DNA of 32,742 nucleotides. Source: Magnetococcales bacterium (GTDB lineage Bacteria; Pseudomonadota; Magnetococcia; Magnetococcales; Magnetaquicoccaceae). Below are positions 17,333 to 25,151 of this stretch, one piece after another. The notes under the pieces are model-generated. The model made no database searches and was not told the DNA's origin. It was given only the letters and a program-made list of their open reading frames with translations. The position numbers and the translations under genes were made by a program. Every line of letters starts with the position of its first letter. Within the stretch, counting starts at the first letter, position 1. The DNA lies in assembly GCA_015231755.1 (NCBI GenBank), contig JADGAZ010000030.1, forward strand, positions 1 to 32,742, read 5' to 3'.

Positions 17333-17640
17333 CCTTGCCGGGGTTGCCTGCGTTGCGGTTCATCGAAACCCTGAAGGGGTTGCCCTTTGTGGAGGCGATC
17401 TATCTGTACGGCTCCCGGGCGCACGGAACCCACGGTCCCCGTGCGGATATCGATTTGGCGATTTGGTGTCCTGGCGCCACGCCGGGGGAGTGGCGGCGGG
17501 TTCTGGAGATTGTGGAAGATGCGGATACGTTGCTTGAAATCGACTGCCTGCGTCTGGACGCGGAACCCGAGACCAGCCGCTTGCGTCGTCACATCGAGCA
17601 GGACCGGGTGGTGATTCATGTCCGCAATCCTGGAGCGTGA
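17329..17640 (+). CDS. MntA-like minimal nucleotidyltransferase (HEPN partner)
   Basis: The 103-residue protein is a minimal DNA polymerase beta-fold nucleotidyltransferase with GSRAHG (G28-S29) followed by the D-x-D metal ligands D40 and D42 in ADIDLA and a third Asp in LEIDC (D72). In type VII toxin-antitoxin pairs such proteins AMPylate and silence a HEPN ribonuclease encoded beside them. All catalytic residues appear intact. The ATG overlaps the chemoreceptor stop by four bases (ATGA), so its translation is coupled to a receptor gene, which is unusual. The HEPN-like gene starts 23 bases before its end. Confidence 0.85.
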   Translation: MTLPGLPALRFIETLKGLPFVEAIYLYGSRAHGTHGPRADIDLAIWCPGATPGEWRRVLEIVEDADTLLEIDCLRLDAEPETSRLRRHIEQDRVVIHVRNPGA

Positions 17641-17953
17641 GCGGCTGGAGTGTTCCTTGGAGGCGTGGGGACGGGCTTTGGATCGTCTGGAGGAGGCTTT
17701 GTCCTTGCCACCCGGCACCCCTTTGTTGATCGACGGGGTGACGCAGCGTTTTGAGTTCTGTTTCGAGTTGACCTGGAAAACCTTGAAACTGGCCTTGTTG
17801 CAGGGGCACGGTTTTGATGTGGTCTCCCCGAAGCAGAGTCTGCAAAAGGCGTTCGCGGTGGCGTGGCTGGAGGATGATCGGGTGTGGCTGGAGATGCTCA
17901 AGGATCGCAATCATGATGAGAATAATGCAATCGATGATTCAAATTGTCTATAA
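17618..17953 (+). CDS. HEPN-like nucleotidyltransferase partner, apparently truncated
   Basis: The 111-residue protein matches the nucleotidyltransferase substrate-binding (HI0074-like HEPN) family through RFEFCFELTWKTLKLAL, SPKQSLQKAFA and WLEMLKDRN. Family members normally continue with a DRNxxxHxYDE motif, the RX4HXY site that is the toxin active centre and AMPylation target, then two more helices. Here the chain reads DRN-H-DENNA (R97, N98, H99) and stops nine residues later. This fits an in-frame loss of about five residues plus a later frameshift: the -1 frame continues through IQIVYKRNF before stopping. DNA from about 17900 onward is AT-rich. The protein may be a non-toxic remnant. Confidence 0.75.
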   Translation: MSAILERERLECSLEAWGRALDRLEEALSLPPGTPLLIDGVTQRFEFCFELTWKTLKLALLQGHGFDVVSPKQSLQKAFAVAWLEDDRVWLEMLKDRNHDENNAIDDSNCL

Positions 17954-18039
17954 GAGAAATTTTATTATGTCTTAATGCGCCGTAATCGGTTGTAGGGTCG
18001 GTCTTGCTGTTAGGTGATTAGTAAACATTCTTTGGCTCT

Positions 18040-18672
18040 TTAGGAGCGGGCTCGTTTGCCTCCTGAAGCCGCCGCAACGGCGTCGTGAAAGGCCTGGAAA
18101 CTGCGCGAGGTGTTGCGGGCAGGCTCCATATGCCGGGCAACGGCTCGGGCGCATTCCAACTTCCGAAGTCCGGTATTGAAATAACCCGCCTTCTTCAAGA
18201 CATCCTCCAGAGACTCCCAGGTTCCACCCGAAATGGCATCTGGATCGCGATAGCGTGCCTTGTTCGGAATCGTGGTGGACACTTTTGGGTAGGCGGTCTG
18301 CACCGCTGGCCAGTCGCCAAAGAACCAGGACTCCAACTCTTCGATGGCAATTCTGTTGGCAACCTGAAAGCGATGCATGCTGCCGGCAGCCGTTTTGGTC
18401 ATCAGTCCGGCTTGTCGTGCCATGTTCTCCAGTTGTTGCTTCAACATGATGCAATCGTCATGATCACGATCCACCAATACCAGAATCGTCCAGGTTTCAG
18501 GCATCCAGGCCGCATATCCGGCCAGTCGTTTCGGCAGATTTTTCATGAGATCGTTTTTGCATTGGAAGCGTCGAATCTCAAAATCGGTATCCCCCAATAT
18601 CTTGGGCAGAAGGTGTTCCAAGGCGGCTTCCATCGAGTATTCCTCGACGAAAACAATCATCTTTTCAAGCAT
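18040..18672 (-). CDS. DUF4276 protein, TOPRIM-like, partner of the upstream ATPase
   Basis: The 210-residue protein matches DUF4276. Its N-terminal strand carries Glu (IVFVEEYSMEAAL, E10/E11) and a second strand ends in an Asp-x-Asp (ILVLVDRDHDDC, D68 and D70). This is the acidic arrangement of TOPRIM nuclease and primase domains. A conserved IEELESWFFGD block follows and the C-terminus is basic. The ATG shares one base with the ATPase stop (TGATG). Separate ATPase and TOPRIM-like subunits recall OLD-type and PARIS-like anti-phage systems. Nuclease function is inference; the family assignment is fairly firm. Confidence 0.8.
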   Translation of the reverse strand: MLEKMIVFVEEYSMEAALEHLLPKILGDTDFEIRRFQCKNDLMKNLPKRLAGYAAWMPETWTILVLVDRDHDDCIMLKQQLENMARQAGLMTKTAAGSMHRFQVANRIAIEELESWFFGDWPAVQTAYPKVSTTIPNKARYRDPDAISGGTWESLEDVLKKAGYFNTGLRKLECARAVARHMEPARNTSRSFQAFHDAVAAASGGKRARS

Positions 18673-19916
18673 CAAGTGCGTCTCCTCTTGTGGAGGGGTG
18701 GCGCTCCCTGGTTGATCAGTGGGTCACCCAGGCCAAAATGGCCCTCCATCCAGAGAAAGCCCAGTGACGCACCTTCGCGGATGAACTGAGGAATGCCTTG
18801 AATATCGCTGGCGCGAACAGCCTGAGTGAAGCCGTGATCATCGCGGTACAGCACGCGTACCTCTTCGGCACGCATGGCATTGATCAGAAAGGGCGAGTGG
18901 CTGGTGATCAGCATCTGCGCGTGCTCGGACGCTGCGCGGCACTCTTCTGCCAGTTCTGGCAACAGGCGCGGATGCAAGAAATTTTCTGGTTCCTCGATGC
19001 CGATGAAACGCGGCGGTTCCGGGTCGTGGAGTACCGTCAGGTAGGCCAGCATTTTCATGGTGCCGTCAGAGGCGAATTTGGAAAGGATTTGTTGCTCAAA
19101 AGGTGCATCCTTGATTTGGAGCAGCAAGCGTCCATCCGGCATGGGATCCGCTTCGACGCGCTCCAGACGTGGAATGCGCTGGCGCAAGACGCTGAAAATG
19201 TGTTCCAGTCGCTCCGGGTGTTGTTCTTTCAGATGTTGAATGACGTTGGCCAGGTTTTCCCCGCCCTTGCTCAAACGTTCTTGAGGGCCCGCTTCGGGCT
19301 GATTGCGGGTTTGATCGATCGAGAGATAAGAGACATACCAGTCGGTGATGAATTCGCGCAAAGCCGCCACTCTCGGGTGTTCGGCCAACTGCCCCAGGGT
19401 GTTGGCCGCGATCAGGTCCGGTGCGCGCAGGGTGGATTCTCTGCGTTGATCCTCCTCGTCTGGCCGTTCCCCGCTTACCGCACGGCCTACGCCTCGACGG
19501 AATTCCAGGAATCGAAACGGTTGGTCTGTTGTGCCACGTCGCCATTGCAGCCACTCTTCGATGACTTCTGGACCTTTGGTCCCTTCATCGATCGCCAGAT
19601 GATAGGTGATTATCGGAGTCTTGGGGCGTTCCCGATACTTCAAATCAAAGACGATGGGACCGCTTGAGCCTCGGGTCTTCAGTTCCTTTCCCCGGCCTCG
19701 CCGATCCCATGCGTGGCGCAGACCAAACTGGAAGCATTCGGAAAGGAAATTGAATACATCAAAAATGGTTGACTTTCCGCTGCCATTGGGCCCAAGCAGG
19801 ATTGTGATCGGAGTCAGGTTATCGAATTCCACCTTGTGCAAAGCACGGTAATTCGTAACCCGCACAGATTCAATGCGAGGAATTCCTCTGTGGTCGGGTT
19901 CATGGGGATGACTCAT
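18672..19916 (-). CDS. OLD/ABC-like AAA ATPase, likely defence-related
   Basis: The 414-residue protein is a soluble SMC/ABC-type ATPase of the AAA_21/COG4637 kind. It has [19 protein letters not shown] at the N-terminus, Walker [10 protein letters not shown] (42-50), a [12 protein letters not shown] segment, the signature-like SDGTMKML, Walker [14 protein letters not shown] (304-316) and the switch TSHSPFLI (338-345). There are no membrane segments. Related ATPases sense phage components and drive nuclease partners. The next gene encodes a TOPRIM-like protein with a one-base overlap, so they probably form one complex. ATG 19916 has a GAAAG site just upstream; a TTG at 19934 is an alternative. 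No clear promoter was seen. Confidence 0.85.
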   Translation of the reverse strand: MSHPHEPDHRGIPRIESVRVTNYRALHKVEFDNLTPITILLGPNGSGKSTIFDVFNFLSECFQFGLRHAWDRRGRGKELKTRGSSGPIVFDLKYRERPKTPIITYHLAIDEGTKGPEVIEEWLQWRRGTTDQPFRFLEFRRGVGRAVSGERPDEEDQRRESTLRAPDLIAANTLGQLAEHPRVAALREFITDWYVSYLSIDQTRNQPEAGPQERLSKGGENLANVIQHLKEQHPERLEHIFSVLRQRIPRLERVEADPMPDGRLLLQIKDAPFEQQILSKFASDGTMKMLAYLTVLHDPEPPRFIGIEEPENFLHPRLLPELAEECRAASEHAQMLITSHSPFLINAMRAEEVRVLYRDDHGFTQAVRASDIQGIPQFIREGASLGFLWMEGHFGLGDPLINQGAPPLHKRRRT

Positions 19917-19976
19917 TTCTTTCACCGGTTTCAAACCGCGTCCATTTCGGGATACGTTGTTTTGCTGAACAGGGGT

Positions 19977-20019
19977 CCAGGGGGATTATCCTCCTGGTGG
20001 GATCCAAGGGCGAAGCCCT
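19977..20019. repeat. REP-like intergenic hairpin pair
   Basis: CCAGGGGGA-TTA-TCCTCCTGG (19977-19997) forms a 9-bp stem with one G-T pair, and AGGGC-GAA-GCCCT (20007-20019) a smaller stem just after it. The first shares its core with the terminator hairpin at 20067-20088. This dyad style recurs in intergenic DNA of some GC-rich proteobacteria. It lies upstream of the ATPase gene. Confidence 0.6.
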
Positions 20020-20066
20020 ATTCTCAAGCCATGTGTTGGAAATAGTGTGTTAGTCAAAGTCAAAAC

Positions 20067-20088
20067 CCTGGGGGATGAATCCCCCAGG
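20067..20088 (-). terminator. Terminator of lolA-yajQ-rimO, bidirectional by shape
   Basis: CCTGGGGGA-TGAA-TCCCCCAGG is a perfect 9-bp hairpin 35 bases beyond the rimO stop. On the minus strand a GTTTTGACTTTG tract follows it; on the plus strand an eight-T run lies at 20096-20103. It therefore could stop transcription from either side. Confidence 0.75.
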
Positions 20089-20122
20089 CCCTCTCTTTTT
20101 TTTCACCAGTTTGGATGGGCTG

Positions 20123-21484
20123 TTATTGGAGCGGCAGACCGGCGATGCGGGCTTTCAAGTCGTATTCGGAGGATGCGGTGATCACCACCGGAACCAGACT
20201 GCCCACCTTGAGCATCGGACGACCGGAGACACGGGTCACCCCGTCGATCTCCGGGGCCTGACCGGTGGTGCGTCCCACCGAGACGCCGTTTTCTCCCCCG
20301 TCCACCATCATCACCCGGCTTTTGCCCACCAGTTCCGCCAGTTTTTCCCGGCTGATGGCCTGTTGCAGGGTCATCAACACGTCGCGTCGCGCCTCGGCCA
20401 CTTCCGGGGGAACCTTGTCCGGCAGTTGCGACGCTTCGGCCTCCGGTTCGTCGGAATAGGTGAACACCCCGACATGATCGAAACGGCTCCGCTCCACAAA
20501 GGCTTGCAAGCTGGCGAATTCCGCGTCGGTTTCGCCGGGAAAACCCACGATGAACACCGAGCGCAACACCGCCTCCGGCATGCGCCGACGAATGCGTTGC
20601 ACCAGTTCCACCAGATCGTCGGGACGCTCCGCCCGTTTCATGCGCCGCAACACCGCTTCGTGGGCGTGCTGCAACGGCAGGTCGAAATAGGGCAGCACCT
20701 TGCGGGATGCGGCGATGTGATCCAGCAGCGCGTCGGTGATCATGGTGGGATACAGATACATCAACCGGATCCATTTCACCCCGCGTACCCGCTCCAGCCG
20801 GGTCAGCAGCTCCACCAGACTCAAGCGCGGATGCAGATCGCGACCGTACAGGGTGGTATCCTGGGAGACCACGATCAGTTCCTTGACTCCTCCCGCCGCC
20901 AGGGCTTCGGCCTCGGCGACGATTTCATCCAAAGGACGGGAGCGGAATGGACCCCGCAACCGGGGAATGATGCAGAACGTGCAGGGGTTGTTGCACCCTT
21001 CGGCGATCTTCAGATAGGCGGAGTGGGAGGGGGTGGTCAACAGACGCGGGGCCAGCTCCGAGGCGTTCGTGAAATCCGCCTCCGGCATGGGGGTGATGGG
21101 GATGGCGAGCCGCTCCAGGACTTGATCGTGCCCGGTGGTGCCGGCCAACAGATCGATGCCGGGCATCTCGGCGATCAGCCGATCCCCGTAACGCTGCGCC
21201 AGACAGCCGGTGACCACCAGGCGCTTGCCCGGATAGGCCGCCTTGAGGGCCGACATCTCCAGGATCGCCTCCCGGGATTCGGCTTCCGCATCCGCCTTGA
21301 AGCCGCAGGTGTTGACCAGCAACACATCCGCTTCCAGCGGGTTCGAGGTGGGTTCGTATCCCCCATCCAGAAACCGGCCCAGCAGACGTTCCGCGTCCAC
21401 CACGTTTTTCGGACACCCCAAAGAGATCAATCCCACCCGCTTGGCGCGGGGTTTCTTGAGGCGTTTCTTCCAGTCGCCGGCCAC
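20123..21484 (-). CDS. rimO: RimO, ribosomal protein S12 methylthiotransferase
   Basis: The 453-residue radical-SAM enzyme methylthiolates an Asp of ribosomal protein S12. It has the MTTase N-terminal domain with three cluster cysteines (C24 in SLGCPKN, C60 in NTCGF, C94 in TGCLAQ), the radical-SAM CxxxCxxC (C164, C168, C171 in EGCNNPCTFCIIP) and a C-terminal TRAM domain. SLGCPKNVVDAE separates RimO from MiaB. Start is GTG 21484 with GGGAG six bases upstream, in the space after the yajQ stop. Third gene of lolA-yajQ-rimO. Confidence 0.96.
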   Translation of the reverse strand: MAGDWKKRLKKPRAKRVGLISLGCPKNVVDAERLLGRFLDGGYEPTSNPLEADVLLVNTCGFKADAEAESREAILEMSALKAAYPGKRLVVTGCLAQRYGDRLIAEMPGIDLLAGTTGHDQVLERLAIPITPMPEADFTNASELAPRLLTTPSHSAYLKIAEGCNNPCTFCIIPRLRGPFRSRPLDEIVAEAEALAAGGVKELIVVSQDTTLYGRDLHPRLSLVELLTRLERVRGVKWIRLMYLYPTMITDALLDHIAASRKVLPYFDLPLQHAHEAVLRRMKRAERPDDLVELVQRIRRRMPEAVLRSVFIVGFPGETDAEFASLQAFVERSRFDHVGVFTYSDEPEAEASQLPDKVPPEVAEARRDVLMTLQQAISREKLAELVGKSRVMMVDGGENGVSVGRTTGQAPEIDGVTRVSGRPMLKVGSLVPVVITASSEYDLKARIAGLPLQ

Positions 21485-21487
21485 GTT

Positions 21488-21973
21488 CTACTCCCGGAAA
21501 TTGGTGAATTGCAGCGGCAGTTCGTACCCGGCGGCCTTGATGCTGGCAATGGCCTCTTGCAGGTCGTCGCGTTTTTTGCCCGTCACCCGCACCTGTTCGC
21601 CTTGAATGGAGGCTTGTACCTTGAGCTTGGCAGCCTTGATCCCGGCCACGACCTTTTTGGCCAGTTCCGAATCCAGTCCCTGGCGTACCGTGATCTGCTG
21701 ACGCTTCGAGCCCAGCGAGGCCGCCTCCACGGTGCCGTAGTCCAACACCTTGAGATCCACCTTGCGGCGCACCAGTTTTTCTTTCAGCACATCCAGCACC
21801 TGGGCGAGCTTGTAGTCGTCGTCCGCGGTCACCTTGAGGATGGCCTCCTCCCGCTCCACCTTGCACTTGGAGCCGCGAAAATCATAGCGCGTGGCAATCT
21901 CTTTGGTCACCTGATTGACCGCGTTGTCCACCTCCTGCAAATCCACCTCGGAAACCACGTCGAATGATGGCAT
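21488..21973 (-). CDS. yajQ: YajQ-family nucleotide-binding protein
   Basis: The 161-residue protein matches YajQ across its length: MPSFDVVSEVDLQEVDNAV, RYDFRGSKCKV, ASLGSKRQQ and a terminal ELPLQFTNFRE. It is a duplicated small alpha-beta fold; in Xanthomonas a member binds cyclic di-GMP and acts with a transcription factor. That may matter here because the window encodes a GGDEF-EAL protein. GGAGG stands seven bases before the ATG. It lies between lolA and rimO with short gaps. Confidence 0.95.
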   Translation of the reverse strand: MPSFDVVSEVDLQEVDNAVNQVTKEIATRYDFRGSKCKVEREEAILKVTADDDYKLAQVLDVLKEKLVRRKVDLKVLDYGTVEAASLGSKRQQITVRQGLDSELAKKVVAGIKAAKLKVQASIQGEQVRVTGKKRDDLQEAIASIKAAGYELPLQFTNFRE

Positions 21974-21997
21974 TGCCCGTCCTCCAGTTTCGTTTTT

Positions 21998-22816
21998 TTA
22001 GTGCGCGTTCTTGTCGGTTTTGTCGTTGTTTTCGATGATGTCCACATCTTTGGGCACGTCGAAGCGGAAACGTTCCGGGGGCACCTCTCCGTTGGCGCGC
22101 CAATTCACGAAACGGATCCGCGAGCGGTGTTTGAGGGAGTCTTCGACCACGAAATCGTCGATCTCATCTTTCTGGGGGTGGAGGCTGATGGCGATCCAGT
22201 GGATCGAGCCTTCGTGGATGGGCCGCAGCAACACCGCCATCTGACCCGCCTTGGGACTGGGGGTCACCTCCCAGGTGAAGATCTCCTCCAGCTTTTTGCC
22301 GGAGGTCAGAAAGCCCGCCGGGGTTTTTTCCAGCCGGCCTGCCGGGGAGCGGGTCACCTGCTTGAGATCCGGTTCGTAAAACCAGACCATGCGGCCATCC
22401 GACACGATCACCTGCTTGTAAGGCGCGGAGTAGTCCCAGCGGAATTTTCCGGGACGACTGGCGGAAAATTGGCCTCGGCTCTCCTGGGGTTCTCCGGCTT
22501 CGGCGTCCAGCAGACGCTGTTCAAATTCCGCCTCCACGCTTTTCAGCCGATCCATGAAGGCCTGCAACCGTTTGACTTCCGGGGGTGTCTCTTCTTTGAT
22601 CGTTTTGGCTTCCTGGGGGGTGGTCTGGGGCGTCTGGGGAGGCGGGGTCGCCTTGACCGCCTTGACCCCCTGGGACGGGTCGGTGGGCTTGACCGCTTCG
22701 GCGGCCTCGGCCCGTTGCGCGCACCACCCCAGACCCAGGGCGCAGACCATCACCACTCCCCGGCGGGTCAGGGGGTGTTGCAACCAGGATTGTCTCGAAA
22801 GATTTATCATTGGCAT
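21998..22816 (-). CDS. lolA: LolA, periplasmic lipoprotein carrier
   Basis: The 272-residue protein has a signal peptide (RRGVVMVCALGLGWCAQRAEA, cut near residue 38). An unusual 40-residue Pro/Thr/Gln/Lys linker follows, then the LolA fold (LKSVEAEFEQRL, RGQFSASRPGKFRWDYSAPYKQVIVSDG, VWFYEPDLKQV). LolA takes lipoproteins from LolCDE and hands them to the outer-membrane receptor; the NodT lipoprotein here is a plausible client. The linker makes it longer than the usual 200 residues. ATG 22816 or 22810 are both possible, with no clear ribosome site. The C-terminus (ENNDKTDKNAH) is extra. Confidence 0.9.
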   Translation of the reverse strand: MPMINLSRQSWLQHPLTRRGVVMVCALGLGWCAQRAEAAEAVKPTDPSQGVKAVKATPPPQTPQTTPQEAKTIKEETPPEVKRLQAFMDRLKSVEAEFEQRLLDAEAGEPQESRGQFSASRPGKFRWDYSAPYKQVIVSDGRMVWFYEPDLKQVTRSPAGRLEKTPAGFLTSGKKLEEIFTWEVTPSPKAGQMAVLLRPIHEGSIHWIAISLHPQKDEIDDFVVEDSLKHRSRIRFVNWRANGEVPPERFRFDVPKDVDIIENNDKTDKNAH

Positions 22817-22896
22817 GAATTTCGCATTTTACGATGTGGAATAATAGCCGGAATTGGGCTGTCAACCGTTTGTCGCTTTCACGGTGCGAGACCTTT

Positions 22897-23400
22897 ATGG
22901 ACATGACATCCTTCCCCGATTTGAGCCTTTGGGAGACGCCAAACCCAGTGGTGAACCCGGACCCTCCCGCCGCGCCCGATGAGGATCTCGCGGCGGTCAT
23001 GGAAAAACTCGCCCGTTGGTTGACCCAGACCCTGCCCGTGGAGATGGTAGCTTACTGGAATCCCCGTCAACGCAAAAGTCATTTGCTGTGTTTGGCTCCC
23101 AAGAATGCGTGTCAGGAGCTGGAAGGGATGGTCCGGGGGCTGATGGAGGGGAGTGTTCCACGCATTCGTCATTGGCGTCAACAGCATTGGTTTTTTCATC
23201 TGTGGATGGGAACACCTTTGGATGCCTGGGATCGTCTGCTCATCGTGGAACGGAGCGGTTCCCTCACCGCCGAGGAGTACAATCTGTTGATCCAGGAAGC
23301 GGTCCGCGCTTTTCGGGATAGCCTGCACGCCGCCGATCAGCCCGCCAGTCGCAGGGTCTCCGTGTCGGCGGACTGTCTCAACAGTTCCCGGGCCTGTTGA
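22897..23400 (+). CDS. Unrecognised protein, possibly GAF-like
   Basis: The 167-residue product has no family I recognise. It has an acidic, Pro-rich N-terminus, then DLAAVMEKLARWLTQTL, a beta-rich centre (VEMVAYWNPRQRKSHLLC, WFFHLWMG) and a helical end (TAEEYNLLIQEAVRAFRDSL). This order resembles a small GAF domain, which is a guess. No signal peptide or membrane segment. Several starts are possible; ATG 22897 was taken, with ATG 22903 as alternative, and neither has a strong ribosome site. Its last 64 bases overlap the 3' end of the converging gene; the final 25 residues look unlike a conserved ending and may be read-through. It is divergent from lolA. Confidence 0.55.
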   Translation: MDMTSFPDLSLWETPNPVVNPDPPAAPDEDLAAVMEKLARWLTQTLPVEMVAYWNPRQRKSHLLCLAPKNACQELEGMVRGLMEGSVPRIRHWRQQHWFFHLWMGTPLDAWDRLLIVERSGSLTAEEYNLLIQEAVRAFRDSLHAADQPASRRVSVSADCLNSSRAC

Positions 23401-23885
23401 AACACCTGAGGGGGATAGAATCCGGCCCGACGTTCATCCCGGATCTGTTCCACAAAGCGGTCCAGCTCTCCCGGAGCGGCGTGGACACTGGCCAAGGCTC
23501 CTCCCGCCACCCTGCCGGGGGGTGACAGTTCCACCCGGAACGCCGGCGTGGTCCACTGCCCCTTGCGGTCCGGAGGAACGGACCAAGCCGTGGAACGGTG
23601 CAATACCTCCATCCGTTTCCAATTCCCCTGTTTTTCGTACACGACCCCGCAATCGGTTGCCGGACCACTTTCCGGTGTCACACTGCGTCCCATCAAACGG
23701 GCCAGGGTCTGTCCCCGCCGCGACAAGGAGACGCGAAACGCCCGCAGGGACCAACGGCTTTGTCCGGGTTCGGTCGGGGTGTCGTGTCTGCCCGAGGTGG
23801 CTTCGCCGGTCTGTGCGGCGAGACGGTTCCAGGTCTCTCCGATCCAGCGTGCCGAGGCGTGAAGCCAGCGTTCCAGTGTGATCAT
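23337..23885 (-). CDS. Unrecognised basic protein
   Basis: The 182-residue product is rich in Arg, Trp and Ser and resembles nothing I know. It opens MITLERWLHASARWIGETWNRLA, possibly an amphipathic helix, and ends GFYPPQVFQQARELL followed by RQSADTETLRLAG. The middle has repeated basic-hydrophobic strands (RWSLRAFRVSLSRRGQTLARLMG). An upstream in-frame start at 23972 would add an unlikely Pro/Ser-rich stretch, so ATG 23885 was preferred without a clear ribosome site. It overlaps the converging gene by 64 bases. Confidence 0.5.
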   Translation of the reverse strand: MITLERWLHASARWIGETWNRLAAQTGEATSGRHDTPTEPGQSRWSLRAFRVSLSRRGQTLARLMGRSVTPESGPATDCGVVYEKQGNWKRMEVLHRSTAWSVPPDRKGQWTTPAFRVELSPPGRVAGGALASVHAAPGELDRFVEQIRDERRAGFYPPQVFQQARELLRQSADTETLRLAG

Positions 23886-24200
23886 GTCGTGACAGCATTC
23901 CGCAGGGTCGGTGGATCCGAGGGGCGTTTTTGTTGCCGATCCTTGGGCGTGGGACGGGGGATTCCGGAACAAAGGCCGCTTGGGTATGAATATCGGTTTT
24001 CATGTTTTCAATAACGTCCAAACGGGTCGCCGTCAAGAGGAGGAGAGGGGATGAGGGCGGTGTGGTCCGTTCTTTTTGGGGGAGGGTTGTTTGGTCAAGA
24101 ATGGCCATCACCGGGAGAGGGACTCGTCAGACGGGTGGGAATGCCGTAGAATGGCCATTCCATCGTTGACACCGACCAGGGCAGGAGCGCGAGAATCATC
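23886..24200. other. Intergenic gap with no gene seen
   Basis: This 315-base gap holds no convincing gene. It includes G-rich DNA, a twin AGAATGGCCAT motif (described separately) and a TTGACA at 24166-24171. That hexamer lies too close to the next start codon to be its promoter with normal spacing. Confidence 0.6.
24098..24160. promoter_or_regulatory. Twin AGAATGGCCAT motif, candidate operator
   Basis: AGAATGGCCAT occurs at 24098-24108 and 24148-24158, exactly 50 bases apart. The second lies in a perfect 12-base palindrome, GAATGGCCATTC (24149-24160). Spacing near five helical turns would place two bound proteins on one DNA face. The pair is 40-100 bases upstream of the MBL gene. Confidence 0.4.
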
Positions 24201-25151
24201 ATGATATCAAGATTTCAGGAGATCCATGCGGGCATTACCCGGATCGATGTGGAGTACACCCGGAGCGGATTCGCGGCAGCCTGGCTGATCCGCGAGGGGG
24301 AGCGGGCCGCTTTTGTGGAGACCGGTCCTTTGCCATCGGTGCCGATCCTGCTGGAGGCGTTGACCCGTCAAGGATTGACCCCCGAGGCGGTGAGCGCGGT
24401 GATCGTCACCCATGTCCATCTGGACCATGCGGGGGCGGCGGGGGAGTTGCTGCGTCACCTGCCGAATGCGACGCTCTATCTGCATGCCCAGGGGGTCAAG
24501 CATCTGGTGGATCCCTCCCGGCTGGTGGAAGGAGCCAAGGTGGTGTATGGGGAGGAGCGTTTTCTGGCCACTCTGGGCGGGGCGGTGCCCATCGATCCGG
24601 CCCGGATGCATACCCCGGTGGATGGGGAGTCGCTGGATCTGGCGGGGCGCTCCCTGGTGTTTCTGGATACCCCGGGACACTCCCTGAACCATTTGTGCGT
24701 GCTGGATACCCGTTCCAACGGACTGTTCACCGGGGATGCCTTCGGGCTTTCCTATCGGGTCTTCGATGGGGGGATCCGGCCTTTGATCGTGCCCGCCACC
24801 ACCCCCACCCAGTTCGACATCGACCAGTCCCGGGCCACGGTGCGCCGTCTGGCCGCCTTGCAACCCGACTGGCTCTATTTGACCCACTTCGGACCGTTGC
24901 GGTTCGAGTCCGGCTTGGCCGACGATCTGGATGCCCAGTTGGCCGGGTATCAACAGGTGGCGGAACAGGAAGGGGCGGATCTGTCGATTCCCGCCTTGAC
25001 CGCCGCCCTGGCGGAACTTACCAAGGCCCATGGCCGGCGGATCGGCATGCCGGAGGTGCCGGACTGGGAGATGTTCGCCATGGATCTGAACCTGAACGCC
25101 CAGGGGTTGGCGATCTGGCGGGAACGGGCGTTGCGGCGGGCGGCGGGGTGA
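24201..25151 (+). CDS. Metallo-beta-lactamase-fold hydrolase
   Basis: The 316-residue protein has the dinuclear metal motif THVHLDHAG (H71, H73, D75, H76), a later His in DTPGHSLNHLCVLD, the bridging Asp in LFTGDAFG and a final His in YLTHFGPL. The metal site looks complete. There is no signal peptide, so it is cytoplasmic. Such enzymes include glyoxalase II, thioesterase-like and flavodiiron relatives; the substrate is unknown. About 90 C-terminal residues beyond the core form a helical extension. The stop shares one base with the next ATG (TGATG), so it is coupled to the FAD oxidoreductase and may act on the same metabolite. Confidence 0.87.
   Translation: MISRFQEIHAGITRIDVEYTRSGFAAAWLIREGERAAFVETGPLPSVPILLEALTRQGLTPEAVSAVIVTHVHLDHAGAAGELLRHLPNATLYLHAQGVKHLVDPSRLVEGAKVVYGEERFLATLGGAVPIDPARMHTPVDGESLDLAGRSLVFLDTPGHSLNHLCVLDTRSNGLFTGDAFGLSYRVFDGGIRPLIVPATTPTQFDIDQSRATVRRLAALQPDWLYLTHFGPLRFESGLADDLDAQLAGYQQVAEQEGADLSIPALTAALAELTKAHGRRIGMPEVPDWEMFAMDLNLNAQGLAIWRERALRRAAG

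Noticed and set aside
20075-21967. A 630-codon open frame on the plus strand
   Set aside because: It runs antisense across rimO and yajQ, both of which have full-length family matches.
24166-24194. A TTGACA-based promoter just before the MBL gene
   Set aside because: Any -10 at normal spacing would put the transcript start at or past the ATG, and no good -10 hexamer is present.
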